A DNA stretch of 64,000 nucleotides from Streptomyces sp. H27-C3 (GCF_030063415.1 NZ_JASITA010000024.1:57311-121310); one strand, 5' to 3'; counted from the stretch's first letter, positions 26,979-36,490 are shown. Numbers and translations are program-made. The notes: generated from the letters alone by a model not told the origin.

Positions 26979-28292
26979 TCACCCCCAGGTCCCGGACGGC
27001 CGGTAGCCGTAGGCGCTCAGTTCGTCGACGCAGGAGATGGGCGCGTGGGCCACGACCCGCCCGTCGGGCGTCTCCTTGAAGATCTCGCTGGACAGGACAC
27101 GCCCGTCCACGCCGTTGACCTCGCGCACCGAGGTGACGACACGGTTCAGCTTGCCGCCCCGCTCGTAGTCGTTGCGCCGCTCCACGAAGACGACGAAGTT
27201 GACCGCGCCGGCCACCAGCATCTGGCTGGCCTCGATGGGCAGCCGCTCGGCGGCCTGCAGCGCGTACGTGGAAATACGGTTGAAGACCTCGCTGGAGCTG
27301 TTCGCGTGGATCGTCGACAGCGAGCCGTCGTTGCCCTGCGACATGGCGTTGAGCATGGTGACGATCTCGTCGCCGAGCACCTCACCGACGATGACCCGCG
27401 AGGGGTTCATACGCAGCGACCGGCGCACCAGCTCCGCCATGGCGATCGCGCCGTGCCCCTCCGAGTTGGGCAGCCGCTCCTCGAACGCCACGACGTTGGG
27501 GTGCAGTTCGGGGAACTGGTCGAGGCCGAGCTCCAGCGCCCGCTCCACGGTGATGAGGCGTTCCTGCGGCGGGATCTCGTTGGCCAGGGCCCGCAGCAGC
27601 GTCGTCTTGCCCGCGTTGGTGGCCCCCGCGATCATGATGTTCTTGCGCGCCCGGACCGCACAGGCCAGGAAGTGTCCCAGCTCAGGGGTGAGCGTCTGGT
27701 TGCCGACCATGTCCGACATGAAGACCTTGCCCATGCGGGCACGTCGGATGGACAGCGCCGGGCGGCGCGTGACGTCCATGACCGCGGACAGACGCGATCC
27801 GTCCGGAAGCCGCAGGTCGAGCTGCGGGTTGGCGGAGTCGAAGGGGCGCGAGGACAGACCCGAGTACGCGCCAAGGACCTGGATGAGCTCGACCAGCTCC
27901 TCGTCGGTCTCGGCGACCGGATCGCCCGGTGCCTCGCGCCCGTCGGCGTAACCGATGAAGACCTGGTCGCAGCCGTTGATGTCGATGTTCTCGACCTGGG
28001 AGTCGTCGAGGAGCGGCTGGAGGCGGCCCACGCCGAAGAGCGCGGCGTGCACGGCGGCCGCGTACTGCTCCTCGGTCTCCGCGTCGAGCGGCGTACGCCC
28101 GGCGTTGACCTCGGCCCGCGCGTAGTCCTCCAGGATCTGGGCTATGACGGCACGGGCGTACTGCCGCTCGTCCTCGCCCGACATCGGGGACACACCCGAC
28201 ACCTGGTCGATGCGGCGCTGTTCGGCGATACGGTCGCCCGCGTCCTGCCGGAAGCGTTTGACCAGCTGGTGGTCGACGACGCCGGCACTCAA
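26979..28292 (-). CDS. tadA: Pilus assembly ATPase TadA/CpaF
   Basis: 437 aa secretion ATPase. Walker A is IMIAGATNAGKTTLLRALAN. The Asp box and Walker B lie in LITVERALELGLDQFPELHP and MNPSRVIVGEVLGDEIVTML, with the His box in GSLSTIHANSSSEVFNRIST. It powers assembly of Flp pili from the cytoplasm. The preferred start is TTG at 28292, overlapping the tadZ stop (TTGA) and giving the usual N-terminus (VDHQLVKRFRQDA); an internal ATG at MSGEDERQYARAVI is the alternative. Confidence 0.9.
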   Translation of the reverse strand: MSAGVVDHQLVKRFRQDAGDRIAEQRRIDQVSGVSPMSGEDERQYARAVIAQILEDYARAEVNAGRTPLDAETEEQYAAAVHAALFGVGRLQPLLDDSQVENIDINGCDQVFIGYADGREAPGDPVAETDEELVELIQVLGAYSGLSSRPFDSANPQLDLRLPDGSRLSAVMDVTRRPALSIRRARMGKVFMSDMVGNQTLTPELGHFLACAVRARKNIMIAGATNAGKTTLLRALANEIPPQERLITVERALELGLDQFPELHPNVVAFEERLPNSEGHGAIAMAELVRRSLRMNPSRVIVGEVLGDEIVTMLNAMSQGNDGSLSTIHANSSSEVFNRISTYALQAAERLPIEASQMLVAGAVNFVVFVERRNDYERGGKLNRVVTSVREVNGVDGRVLSSEIFKETPDGRVVAHAPISCVDELSAYGYRPSGTWG

Positions 28293-29128
28293 CGGCCGAC
28301 CGTCCCTGTCGCTCCGGCGGCCGGCGCGGTCCAGGCCGCGCCGAACTGCTGGTTGATGTCCCCGACGACCTTGCGCGCCGAGCGGATCAGCAGCGACTTG
28401 TCGAGCCTGCCGCGCTTGCGTCCGGCCAACTGCTCGGCGCCTGCCGGGTCGTGGGCGATCGAGCCGACCACACGCGCACCGGTCTGGGAGCCCACGAGCA
28501 TGTCGTTGACCTGGTTGGCGAGCTTCGCGGAGCTGCCGGGGTCGGCGACGAGGACGATGCCGATGAGCGTACGGGCGAGAGTCGCGGGCCCGCGCTGCGC
28601 CCCGTGCAGCCGGGCGGCGAGTGCACCGGCCCTGTCCCGTACGCGGGCCAGGTTCTCCGGCTCCGTACGGGCGACGAGCAGCACCAGGCCGGCGTGCGGC
28701 AGCAGATCGATGGTCGGGGAGTCCGCGCCGATGCGGCCGCAGTCGGCGATGACATCGGCGGCGCCGTACGGGGAGTCGGCGAGCGCGGCGAAGGAGTGTC
28801 CGAGCATCGGCCACTGCCCTGCGAGCCCGGCCGCGTGCTCGGAGGACCCGAGCCCGACCAGCACGTCGAGTCCGCCGGACATGGGCTGCGCGTGGTCCCA
28901 CAGCTGCTCGGCGGCGAGACCGCGGCGCGCGGTCGCGGCGATGGACAGCATCCCCGTGTTGGGGTCGAGCGGGCCGCCGTGCGCGGCGGAGCTGCGGTAG
29001 ACGAGGTCACCGCCGGAGGGGTCGGTCTCGGCGAGCAGCACCCTGCGCGGCCAGACGGCGGCGAGCGCGACGGCTGTGGTGGTGACGCCGGGAGATCCCT
29101 TGTCAGCGGCGATTGCGATGAGCGCCAT
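28289..29128 (-). CDS. MinD/ParA-like pilus localisation protein (TadZ/CpaE type)
   Basis: 279 aa P-loop protein of the MinD/ParA family. The deviant Walker A region is ADKGSPGVTTTAVALAAVWP, followed by ETDPSGGDLVYR (the Asp of motif A'), then ADVIADCGRIGADSPTIDLL and LVLLVARTEPENLARVRDRA. The canonical KGGxGKT lysine is replaced (SPGVTTT), as in many TadZ/CpaE proteins, so ATP hydrolysis may be weak. It probably positions the pilus machine. It overlaps tadA. Confidence 0.82.
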   Translation of the reverse strand: MALIAIAADKGSPGVTTTAVALAAVWPRRVLLAETDPSGGDLVYRSSAAHGGPLDPNTGMLSIAATARRGLAAEQLWDHAQPMSGGLDVLVGLGSSEHAAGLAGQWPMLGHSFAALADSPYGAADVIADCGRIGADSPTIDLLPHAGLVLLVARTEPENLARVRDRAGALAARLHGAQRGPATLARTLIGIVLVADPGSSAKLANQVNDMLVGSQTGARVVGSIAHDPAGAEQLAGRKRGRLDKSLLIRSARKVVGDINQQFGAAWTAPAAGATGTVGR

Positions 29129-29178
29129 GTATGCCTACCTACGTCCCTGACTGTTCTGATATGCCGGAGCGCACGGAC

Positions 29179-29925
29179 TCAGTTGTCGGCCGAAGCCGGT
29201 ACGAGGACAAGCGCGACCTCACCGGCCGCGGCGGCTTCGGCGACCTTGGCGGCGTCGGCCTGGTCGACGATCACCGAGACGGGCAGGGAGCTGGAGCTGA
29301 CCAACTCGTCGCCCGAGCCACTGGCGACGTCCTGGACCTTGGCGCTATGCACGAGCAGCGAGTTACTGCCCGCACCGCCGGTCGAGCCCGCCGAGCCGGC
29401 GGAGCTGCCACCGGAGGTCTTGGCACCGACCCGGTAGATGGAGACGGTGGAGCCGTTCTTGAGGAGGTCCTGGCCCGACGGGTACTGGCCGGCCTTGAGG
29501 GCGAGTCCGACGGTGGACTTGCCGGCGGGGAGGCCCTTCCTGTCCGTGAGCATCGGACCGATCAGCACCGTGCCCTGGACGAGATCAACCCTGGCGACCA
29601 GCTTGTTCTTTGTCACCGTGTCGAGCTGATCGGCCTTCACGTACTGCAACGCCTCGTCCTCGGCGACCAGAACCGTGCTGGTCGCCTTCCGGTCGATGGG
29701 CTGGCCCGCGGAGACGTCGCCCGTGAGCTTCACCACCTCCACCCGCTCGCCCGCGCGCAGCACCAGCACCGTCGCGCCGAGCGCGCCGATGAGGATGAGC
29801 AGCACGGCGAGGGCGGCCAACGCCGGTTTGCGTTCGCGAGGAGCCGACGGCAGTCGTTCGCCAACCGGTCCGGCGGGTGCGGAAACCCTGTTGTTCCCCA
29901 CCCCGGCACGCTCCTGAATCTTCAC
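29179..29925 (-). CDS. SAF-domain pilus assembly protein (CpaB/RcpC-like)
   Basis: 248 aa. A basic N-terminus, one membrane span (LAALAVLLILIGALGATVLV), then a SAF-like domain (VKLTGDVSAGQPIDRKATST, LVQGTVLIGPMLTDRKGLPA) and a Gly/Ser-rich insert. CpaB/RcpC proteins are periplasmic or wall-side parts of the Tad apparatus. The GTG at 29925 is chosen for the strong GGGGAG six bases upstream. It is the first gene of the pilus operon, with the promoter candidate at 30027-30055 about 100 bases ahead. Confidence 0.8.
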   Translation of the reverse strand: MKIQERAGVGNNRVSAPAGPVGERLPSAPRERKPALAALAVLLILIGALGATVLVLRAGERVEVVKLTGDVSAGQPIDRKATSTVLVAEDEALQYVKADQLDTVTKNKLVARVDLVQGTVLIGPMLTDRKGLPAGKSTVGLALKAGQYPSGQDLLKNGSTVSIYRVGAKTSGGSSAGSAGSTGGAGSNSLLVHSAKVQDVASGSGDELVSSSSLPVSVIVDQADAAKVAEAAAAGEVALVLVPASADN

Positions 29926-30252
29926 GCCACTCCCCGCACATACTGGCCTGAATTGAGGCACTTACCGCACATTCGGTCTGCACACGCGCGCAATGGACAC
30001 AGCGCGGACGACCGTCAAGTCAACGCACCGTATCAGCAACACATTAGCCCCTCAAAGCACTCGAATGATCTTGAATCGCTCACACCACAACCCGCGTATG
30101 GGCATGAATCACCTTCTATGTGAGCGGGCCAACAACCCATCGGGCAGAGGCGGGCGGCCTTTCCACACAGAACCCCTACAGATGGACGCTCCCCGACCGA
30201 CCGCGCGGGGGAGCAATCACTCTCGGCCACTCCCCAGCGCCGCTCCACCGCT
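29926..30252. other. Relatively AT-rich intergenic region ahead of the Tad operon
   Basis: No gene is seen in these 327 bases. Base composition is clearly less GC-rich than the flanks. It holds the promoter-like site at 30027-30055 on the minus strand; the rest separates the operon from a decayed secreted-protein gene. Confidence 0.6.
30027..30055 (-). promoter_or_regulatory. Candidate promoter of the Tad pilus operon
   Basis: Read on the minus strand: TTGAGG, 17 bases, TACGGT. Both hexamers are close to the HrdB-type consensus and the spacing is ideal. It lies about 100 bases before the GTG of the cpaB-like gene. Confidence 0.55.
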
Positions 30253-30650
30253 TCAACGGTTGACGGCCTGGGTCTCCTTGACCGTCACGTCCTGTTCGTA
30301 CGTCGACAGGCCGCCCGGCAGACCGGGCTGCTGGACCGGACCGTCGGGATCGGCCGATTCGGTCCAGGTCACCTCCCAGGTGAGCGACGCCTTGAAGGGG
30401 TACGAACCGCCCCCGGACGACCTGCGGTAGGTGACATTGCACCCCGCGCCCTCACTGTCGACCCGGTAGCCGCCCTCGGCCTTCACCAGGTCGTACGTGC
30501 AGGACCGCGGATCCGCGTCCGCGGTACCGGCCTCGACCATCAGCGCCACCGGGGTCGCCACCGTCGTCGCGGCCGTCTGGACGCCCTTGTGGTTGATCCT
30601 CGCAAGCCGAAGTGACGCTCAACATCGGCTGGCGCGCCGCGGAGTTCGCA
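30253..30650 (-). pseudogene. C-terminal remnant of a secreted protein, homologous to the 38145 gene
   Basis: The last 100 residues align by eye with the end of the secreted protein at 38145-39191: TTVATPVALMVEAG, then CNVTYRRSSGGGSYPFKASL TWEVTW and ending VTVKETQAVNR, against TTAEPVSLKLEPG, CGITYLRSSGNGTYKLQATV TWEISW and VTVQEIQTINR. Upstream the homology continues only to about ARINHKGVQT and no signal peptide or start exists. It is a truncated paralogue left at the edge of the toxin island. Confidence 0.65.
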
Positions 30651-30678
30651 ACCGACGACTCACCCGCCCCCGCCCACG

Positions 30679-31290
30679 TCACGCCGTCTCCTCCGCGAAG
30701 TACGCCAGATAGTCGGCCACCACCTCAGGCGGATTCGCCGCCTCAGTGGCCTCCACTTCCCATCCGGGGCAGTCCATGTCGAAAACCACGATCGGCACCG
30801 GCCGCCCAAGGATCTCCGCGAGCCGGCCACTGGAGTGCAGGTGGCGTGCCAGGTCGATGCAGGCGTCGGCGAAGTGCACGCCGAGCGAGTCGTCCTTGGC
30901 GTCCCGCTCGTCCTGTACGTCGCCGGGAAGATCATCCTCCTCCCCGCCGCCCTCGTACCAGAGCCCGCGCGCTTTCACTTCTTCCCAGTACAGGGCGCTG
31001 CCGACCGGGTCCTCGGGTACGTGGCCGAGGGTCTCGAACCCGTCCAGCAGCCAGAAGGCATAGTTCCAGCGGATCTCTCCCGGATCCGAGTTGCTCCGAC
31101 GCCCCAACTCCCGGCGGAACTGGCTCTCGGTGTTGTAGCCGATGGCCACATAGGGGCGGCGCGCGTCGTCGTCGATGCGCCAGATCCGGAGCGAGACCGC
31201 GTAGATCTCGGGCTTGAGCTCTTCGGGGAATCTCGCCAGGATCCGCTCCGACCCGTCTCGCATGTGGTTCTGGAATGGTTGGGAGGCCAT
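30679..31290 (-). CDS. Candidate immunity protein (second after the Rhs toxin)
   Basis: 203 aa, acidic and Trp/Tyr-rich: EIYAVSLRIWRIDDDARRPY, AFWLLDGFETLGHVPEDPVG and a C-terminal VVFDMDCPGWEVEATEAANP. The layout recalls DUF4303-type proteins that I know as immunity candidates, but the match is only suggestive. The ATG at 31290 follows the previous stop by one base, so it is coupled to the first candidate and to the Rhs gene. There is no signal peptide; a cytoplasmic toxin-neutralising role fits the position. Confidence 0.65.
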   Translation of the reverse strand: MASQPFQNHMRDGSERILARFPEELKPEIYAVSLRIWRIDDDARRPYVAIGYNTESQFRRELGRRSNSDPGEIRWNYAFWLLDGFETLGHVPEDPVGSALYWEEVKARGLWYEGGGEEDDLPGDVQDERDAKDDSLGVHFADACIDLARHLHSSGRLAEILGRPVPIVVFDMDCPGWEVEATEAANPPEVVADYLAYFAEETA

Positions 31291-31291
31291 G

Positions 31292-31888
31292 TCAGAAACC
31301 CCATGGGTCGGGGTGAGGGGTGAGGGTCGGGTCGTCCGACCACGCCAGGCGCGTGTTGAGGTCATCGCCCAGGAGCTGGGCCAGCCGGTCCACTGCCCAG
31401 CCATTCCAATAAGCGGCGCGGCGACTTTCGGGCACCCGAAAGGCCGGCAGCTCGACAGGCACGGCATCCGGGCGAAAGACCGCCTTCTTCAGCGGGTCCC
31501 CTGATCGCTTCGGCTTCGCCGATCTCCGCGTATCAAGGCAATCGACCACGCTCTCCACGAGGTAGAGCACGTACTCCCCGGTGTCCGAGCCGTCGATGAG
31601 CACCGGGAGGAAGGTCCCCGCGAGCGAGAGGTCGTCCTTCAGGAGCTCGGCGACGCGGCGACTGAGAATGGGGGATCCCCTATTGCCGGCGGGGAATTCG
31701 GACGCGCGCCATCGCGGGTCACCGGCCCATCGCGTACCGATCGCTGCGGGAAGGTCCGCCGGAGAGCCGCTGCGCTCCCATCGGGAGAGTTCAATGTGAT
31801 GGCTCATTTCAAGCGTCAGGGTTCGACATTCTCCGGTACCCGGCATCAGTCGGTGCACTGTGAGAGGCGATCGGGAATCGTCAGTCAT
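31292..31888 (-). CDS. Candidate immunity protein (first after the Rhs toxin)
   Basis: 198 aa starting MTDDSRSPLTVHRLMPGTGE; the ATG lies two bases after the Rhs stop codon. ELSRWERSGSPADLPAAIG, GTFLPVLIDGSDTGEYVLYL and LPAFRVPESRRAAYWNGWAV resemble the imm11/imm43-like layout (a sparse beta-rich body followed by a conserved helical end), but I cannot confirm a family. An ATG at 31903 would extend it into the toxin gene. Being first behind a toxin C-terminus, it is the best candidate for the cognate immunity protein. Confidence 0.7.
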   Translation of the reverse strand: MTDDSRSPLTVHRLMPGTGECRTLTLEMSHHIELSRWERSGSPADLPAAIGTRWAGDPRWRASEFPAGNRGSPILSRRVAELLKDDLSLAGTFLPVLIDGSDTGEYVLYLVESVVDCLDTRRSAKPKRSGDPLKKAVFRPDAVPVELPAFRVPESRRAAYWNGWAVDRLAQLLGDDLNTRLAWSDDPTLTPHPDPWGF

Positions 31889-31890
31889 CG

Positions 31891-34800
31891 CTACGCCGTC
31901 CATATCGCGCCAGGCCCGGGAGTACCTCCCGAGAGTTCGTCTGCGACCTGCCGTCCGATGCTTCGCAACTCACGGCGCAGCTCGGTACGGATCGCACGGT
32001 TGCCGAAACCGTCCGCCGCCCTGTCGGCCGCCACCTGCTGAAGATGGTTGTCGACGCGCTGCAGGAAGTCCCGACGGTGGGTGAAGTTATGAGGGCTCGG
32101 ATGCCCCAGCGGGATCCCGTTCGCCGCATCATTGATATTGACACCATACCTGTCCAACAAAGCGCGACTATTGGCTCCCGGCGCCCAATGGCCTGTATTA
32201 CCGCCCGACGGAACGATATGCGCCGCTGCTTGCCCACGGGCCGGTCCGCGGCCTTCCCGCCTCAAATTCCTACGCAACCTTCGGGCGTTCTGCCGACACG
32301 TCAGCAGACCCAAATAGTCGACCCAGGCAAGGGGGTTGAGGACGTACGCACGGGGATTCGGCCCGGCACTCATTCCCAGTGGGTCGGGGCTGATGTAGAG
32401 GCCTGTGGTCGGATCGTAGTGCCGGAAGTAGTTGTAGTGGAGCTGGGTCTCGGGGTCGAAGTACTGGCCGGGGAAGCGCAGGGGCGTGTACGTGGCAGCG
32501 CCCTCGTCCCAGGCGGTCACGCCCCAGAGCGTGGCGCGGCTGGACCAGGCCACGTCACCCGCTTCGGAGACAAGTTCCGTGGGGGTGCCGACCAGGTCCG
32601 TGACGATGGCGAAGAAGCTCTGGTCGATGACGTGTTGGTGCGCGTCCAGCAGAGTCCTGCGCTCCGTCTGAGCCACCGGGCGCATGCCGTCGCGGTCCCA
32701 GGTGAGGGTGATCTCCTCGGCGTTTCCGGTGGTGCGGGTCGTCTGCTCCGTCAGGTGGGAGCCATCCCACGCGAAGCAGGTCTCCTCTGCGACACTGTCC
32801 CCGCCGGGGGCCAGGCGCTGCTTAGCAGTGCGGCGCCCGAGAGGGTCGTACAGATAGCGCCAGCGGCTGCCGTCCGGCGTGGTGACGGCCGTGAGACGGT
32901 CCTCACCGTCCCAGGTGTAGCGCCAGATGTCCGGCTTGCGGGACAGTCGCGTCCTGCGGCGCAGTACGACGCGGCCGGCGGCGTCGTACTCGTAGTGAAC
33001 CGAGCCGGCGCGAGTGACGCGGTTGCCCGTGTACGAGCGGTCCCCTCGGGCCTCGGTGCCCGGTTGGCGGTCCGGCCAGGCAGCCTGCGTCTGGTTGCCT
33101 GATTCGTCGTACGCGTAAGACTCGGTCCAGTCCGCGGCGCGCACGGCTGTGACGTGGCCCGCCGTGTCCAGGTCAAAGGAGCGGCGGCCGGCGGTCCGGT
33201 CGTCCATCGCGGCCAGGTTGCCGTCTGCGCGATAGGTGTAGGAACGCTCCCTCAGTGGAGCGGAGCTGGGACGGGCAGTCAGCGTCTGGCCGGTGAGGCG
33301 GTCGACGCTGTCCCAGGCGTGCGTCAGGGTGAGGCCGTTGCCACCGAGACTGCGTGAGGTCTCGCGGCCCAGTGCGTCGAATTCGGATGCGAAGGTGCGC
33401 CCGGCCGCCGTGAGCGTGGTGCGGTTGCCCACGGCGTCGTAGGTGTACGTGGTGGTGGCCCCGGTGGGCGTGGTGCGAAGGGTGGGCCGCCCCAGGACGT
33501 CGTAGGCCGTGGTGAGTGCGCGATCGTCAACAACCTCGCGGACCGGGCGGCCGAATTGGTCGTACCCGTAGGTGAGGGTGACGTCCGGGCCGACTGCCTG
33601 AAGAAGGCGGCCGACCGGGTCGTTCACATAAGTGGTCGCCGTGCCGTCCACGGTCTTCTCGATCGGGTTACCGACGCAGTCATAGGCGAACGTCATACGT
33701 TGCCCAACAGGGTTGGTGCGGCTGAGAAGGCGACCGACAGCGTCGTGCGTATAGCCGAGTGTTCGGCCGTCGAAGTCGGTCTCGGAGATCAGATTGCCTG
33801 CGGCGTCGAGTGCGTAGTCCCAAGTGAGCCCCCGGGGGTTGGCCACCTGGATGAGGCGGAGCTCGGTGTCGTGGGTGAAGGCGAAACGGACACCGTCCGG
33901 GTTCGTACGAACGTCTGGCAGGCCGAAGTGGGTGTACGTGAAGCGGGTAACCCGCCCCAGGGCATCGGTGTGGGTGAGGCGATTGTCCTCACCGTCGTAC
34001 GTCCACGCCTCGGTCGAACCGTCCGGGTCGGTCCGGGTCGCGAGGTGCCCCTCGACTGTCCAGGACAGCTGTGTCACGGCACCCAGGGCGTCGACGACCG
34101 CGACGATCCGACCGAAGGGGTCGTGATCGTAACGAGTCTCCGCACCGAGCGGATCTGCCTCCAGGACCGGCAGTCCCGCCCGGTTGTTGGTGAAATGCTG
34201 TGCCGCCCCCGTCGGGTCCAGCACGGCGCTCACCGCACCGGTCCTGTCGCGGGTGAAGAGAGTGGTGGCCCCGTCCGGCGCCGTCACCGCCACGCAGTTG
34301 CCCCGCTCGTCCCACTCCTGTCGCCAGACAGCGCCGTCCTGGCCCGTCTCCTCCACCGGCAGGTTCAGGCCGTTGAAGCGGGCCGAGGTCGTGGTTCCGT
34401 CCGGCAGATGGACGACCGTCAGGTTGCCCCGCTCGTCCCGCTCCATGCGCACGGTGTAGCCCAGCTGATCGGTGCGGGACAGCAGAAGGTCTCTCCGGTC
34501 CCATTCCTGAAGGAGCGTGTGACCGAGCGGATCAGTCTCGGCGATGAGCTGGTAGGAGTCGTTGAACTGATAACGGGTCCTGTGCCCGAGCGAGTTGACG
34601 GCAGTGGTGGCGAACGCCCGGTCGTCGTACTCGAAGGTGTAGTCGAGGATGCCGTCGACACCATGGGTCGCCACACAACGGTCGACGGCGTCGTACGTAT
34701 ACCGGTACCAGGTGCCGTTCCGGTCCTCCCATCCCGTGATGCGGTGCCACTCGTCGTAGAAGAGACGCTGAGGCTGATCGGAAGAGTTGTAGATCCGCGC

Positions 34801-36438
34801 CAGGTTGCCGGATGCGTCGTAGCCATAGCGCATCAGGGTGGGCTGCTCGGGGTGGCTGCGCAGGGTCAGCTCGGCGATGCGGCCGCTCTCGCAGGTGATG
34901 CCGATGCGGTAGCCACCATGGTGCGCAACCTCGTCGGGCATGCCGTCGGCACCGTAGAGCACGGTGATCGTGTTGTCGTTGCGGTCGCTGACCGCCGCGA
35001 GGCACAGGGCGCCCTGTGACCGGTCGGGCAGCGGCCGGAAGTGGAGCGTGTGTCCGGACTCGGGCTGGTGCACCGTGAGTTCGCCGCCCGGGACGCCGTC
35101 CCAGCTGAGCGGCCAGTGCGGGCCTTCGACCGGCAGTACGGCCATGTCGGCCTCGGGAACGGGATAGTTCAGGACCATGCCGTCATCGGTCGTGAACAGC
35201 ACGCCCGTGGCGGACAGCGTCAGCCGCTGATCGAGGGTGGAGACCCAGCTCGGGCCGAGCAGACGGCCGCTTCGGACGCCGGTGCGGTGGTTGCGCTCAA
35301 GGATGAGGGGCAGCTGCCCGGCCAGTTCGACGTCGGTGGCGGACATGACCATCTCGCCGGTGGCCATATCGACGGGGTCGCCACAGGTGAAGAGCTTCTT
35401 CATCTGTCGGGCGCCCGCGCGCGCCCCCTTGCCCAGACCCTTGGCGCCCAGCGCCATGCCTTTGAGGCCGGTTTTGCCGAGGGCCTTCATGCCCTTGGCG
35501 AGTCCGCCGAGGGTGGTCAGCCCCTTCATGCCAGGTATGCAGTCCAGCGCGGCAAATGCCACGTCCCACAACGACGCTTCACCCTTGGCGTACTTGTTGA
35601 GGGTGTCCGCCAGCACGATCAGAGCCGCGGCGAGGACGATCAGCGCGATCGGCCCGCCGATGATCATCGCGACGATGCCAAGGACCGCGACGACGACCTT
35701 GCAGACGGCGACGATGGTGTCCCAGTTGTCGGTGACCCAGTCCCCGACCTCCTCCCACCACTTCCGGTTCTGAATCCCCGCATCCGACGCCTCGTCGAGC
35801 TTGTCCTTCGCCTCCCGCGCCGCGTCCTCGCGCATCTTGCGGGCGTCGGCGGCCATCTTCTTCGCCGCGTCCAACGCACTGTTCGCCGACGACACATCCG
35901 ACTTCGCCGCACCCTGCGCGTCCTTCGCCGACCGCGCGTTACGCGTCGCCGCCCGCACCTTGTCCTCATCAGGCGCCGGCGCGTCCTTCTTCTCCTTGTC
36001 CTTCTGAAAGTCGTCCGACTCCCTGGTGGCCCGCCCCACCCAAGAATCAGCGTCCGACAACCGGGAAGCAGCCGACTTCAAGTCGGCCTGCGCCGCACGC
36101 CCGTTCACCAGAGCCTTGTCCGCCAACGCCTGCGCCCGCTCCAGCTTCGGCCAGTACGCCGCCAACGCGTCCCCGGCCATCCCGTAGGACTTCTCCAGTT
36201 TCTTCAGATGCTTGGGAACATCCTCGAACTCATCCTGGAACGCCTTGGCCGACTTCCCCGCCCACTTCAGGACCGCTTCCTCACTGGCCATCCCCTTGAC
36301 CAGCCGCAACGCATCCGACACATCATCAGCAAAATCCTGCAACTCCCGCGACAGGGACTTCACCCGCGGCGGATCACCCGGCGTCGGATCCTTCTCCAGA
36401 TCCAACACATGCCAATCGCCCGGCCGATACCCCGCCAT
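31891..36438 (-). CDS. Rhs-repeat polymorphic toxin with T7SS signal and AHH nuclease end
   Basis: 1515 aa. Residues 1-90: T7SS-type N-terminus (GDWHVLDLEKDPTPGDPPRV). About 90-220: coiled-coil helices. About 235-275: membrane spans (VAVCKVVVAVLGIVAMIIGG). About 360-430: DUF6531 (VDMATGEMVMSATDVELAGQ). About 450-1320: tandem YD/RHS repeats of the type YDAVGNRTTLTAAGRTFASE. About 1322-1375: RHS core (GQYFDPETQLHYNYFRHYDP, PDPLGM, WVDYLGL), where the shell is self-cleaved. The last 140 residues are the toxin: AAAHIVPSGGNTGHWAPGAN, LLDRYGVNINDAANGIPLGH and PHNFTHRRDFLQRV, an AHH-type HNH/EndoVII nuclease. Two candidate immunity genes follow directly. Confidence 0.88.
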   Translation of the reverse strand: MAGYRPGDWHVLDLEKDPTPGDPPRVKSLSRELQDFADDVSDALRLVKGMASEEAVLKWAGKSAKAFQDEFEDVPKHLKKLEKSYGMAGDALAAYWPKLERAQALADKALVNGRAAQADLKSAASRLSDADSWVGRATRESDDFQKDKEKKDAPAPDEDKVRAATRNARSAKDAQGAAKSDVSSANSALDAAKKMAADARKMREDAAREAKDKLDEASDAGIQNRKWWEEVGDWVTDNWDTIVAVCKVVVAVLGIVAMIIGGPIALIVLAAALIVLADTLNKYAKGEASLWDVAFAALDCIPGMKGLTTLGGLAKGMKALGKTGLKGMALGAKGLGKGARAGARQMKKLFTCGDPVDMATGEMVMSATDVELAGQLPLILERNHRTGVRSGRLLGPSWVSTLDQRLTLSATGVLFTTDDGMVLNYPVPEADMAVLPVEGPHWPLSWDGVPGGELTVHQPESGHTLHFRPLPDRSQGALCLAAVSDRNDNTITVLYGADGMPDEVAHHGGYRIGITCESGRIAELTLRSHPEQPTLMRYGYDASGNLARIYNSSDQPQRLFYDEWHRITGWEDRNGTWYRYTYDAVDRCVATHGVDGILDYTFEYDDRAFATTAVNSLGHRTRYQFNDSYQLIAETDPLGHTLLQEWDRRDLLLSRTDQLGYTVRMERDERGNLTVVHLPDGTTTSARFNGLNLPVEETGQDGAVWRQEWDERGNCVAVTAPDGATTLFTRDRTGAVSAVLDPTGAAQHFTNNRAGLPVLEADPLGAETRYDHDPFGRIVAVVDALGAVTQLSWTVEGHLATRTDPDGSTEAWTYDGEDNRLTHTDALGRVTRFTYTHFGLPDVRTNPDGVRFAFTHDTELRLIQVANPRGLTWDYALDAAGNLISETDFDGRTLGYTHDAVGRLLSRTNPVGQRMTFAYDCVGNPIEKTVDGTATTYVNDPVGRLLQAVGPDVTLTYGYDQFGRPVREVVDDRALTTAYDVLGRPTLRTTPTGATTTYTYDAVGNRTTLTAAGRTFASEFDALGRETSRSLGGNGLTLTHAWDSVDRLTGQTLTARPSSAPLRERSYTYRADGNLAAMDDRTAGRRSFDLDTAGHVTAVRAADWTESYAYDESGNQTQAAWPDRQPGTEARGDRSYTGNRVTRAGSVHYEYDAAGRVVLRRRTRLSRKPDIWRYTWDGEDRLTAVTTPDGSRWRYLYDPLGRRTAKQRLAPGGDSVAEETCFAWDGSHLTEQTTRTTGNAEEITLTWDRDGMRPVAQTERRTLLDAHQHVIDQSFFAIVTDLVGTPTELVSEAGDVAWSSRATLWGVTAWDEGAATYTPLRFPGQYFDPETQLHYNYFRHYDPTTGLYISPDPLGMSAGPNPRAYVLNPLAWVDYLGLLTCRQNARRLRRNLRREGRGPARGQAAAHIVPSGGNTGHWAPGANSRALLDRYGVNINDAANGIPLGHPSPHNFTHRRDFLQRVDNHLQQVAADRAADGFGNRAIRTELRRELRSIGRQVADELSGGTPGPGAIWTA

Positions 36439-36490
36439 CCCACATCCCCCGTCACGCCCGTATCACCAGCAACCGTACGCACGAGCGAAG
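36168..36490 (-). repeat. Inverted duplicate arm 1: Rhs leader and N-terminal export module
   Basis: The 52-base leader and first 90 codons of the Rhs gene recur in inverted orientation at 47535-47857. By my count the coding part differs at 11 of 270 bases and the leader at none. Both edges are sharp. See the arm at 47535. Confidence 0.92.
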
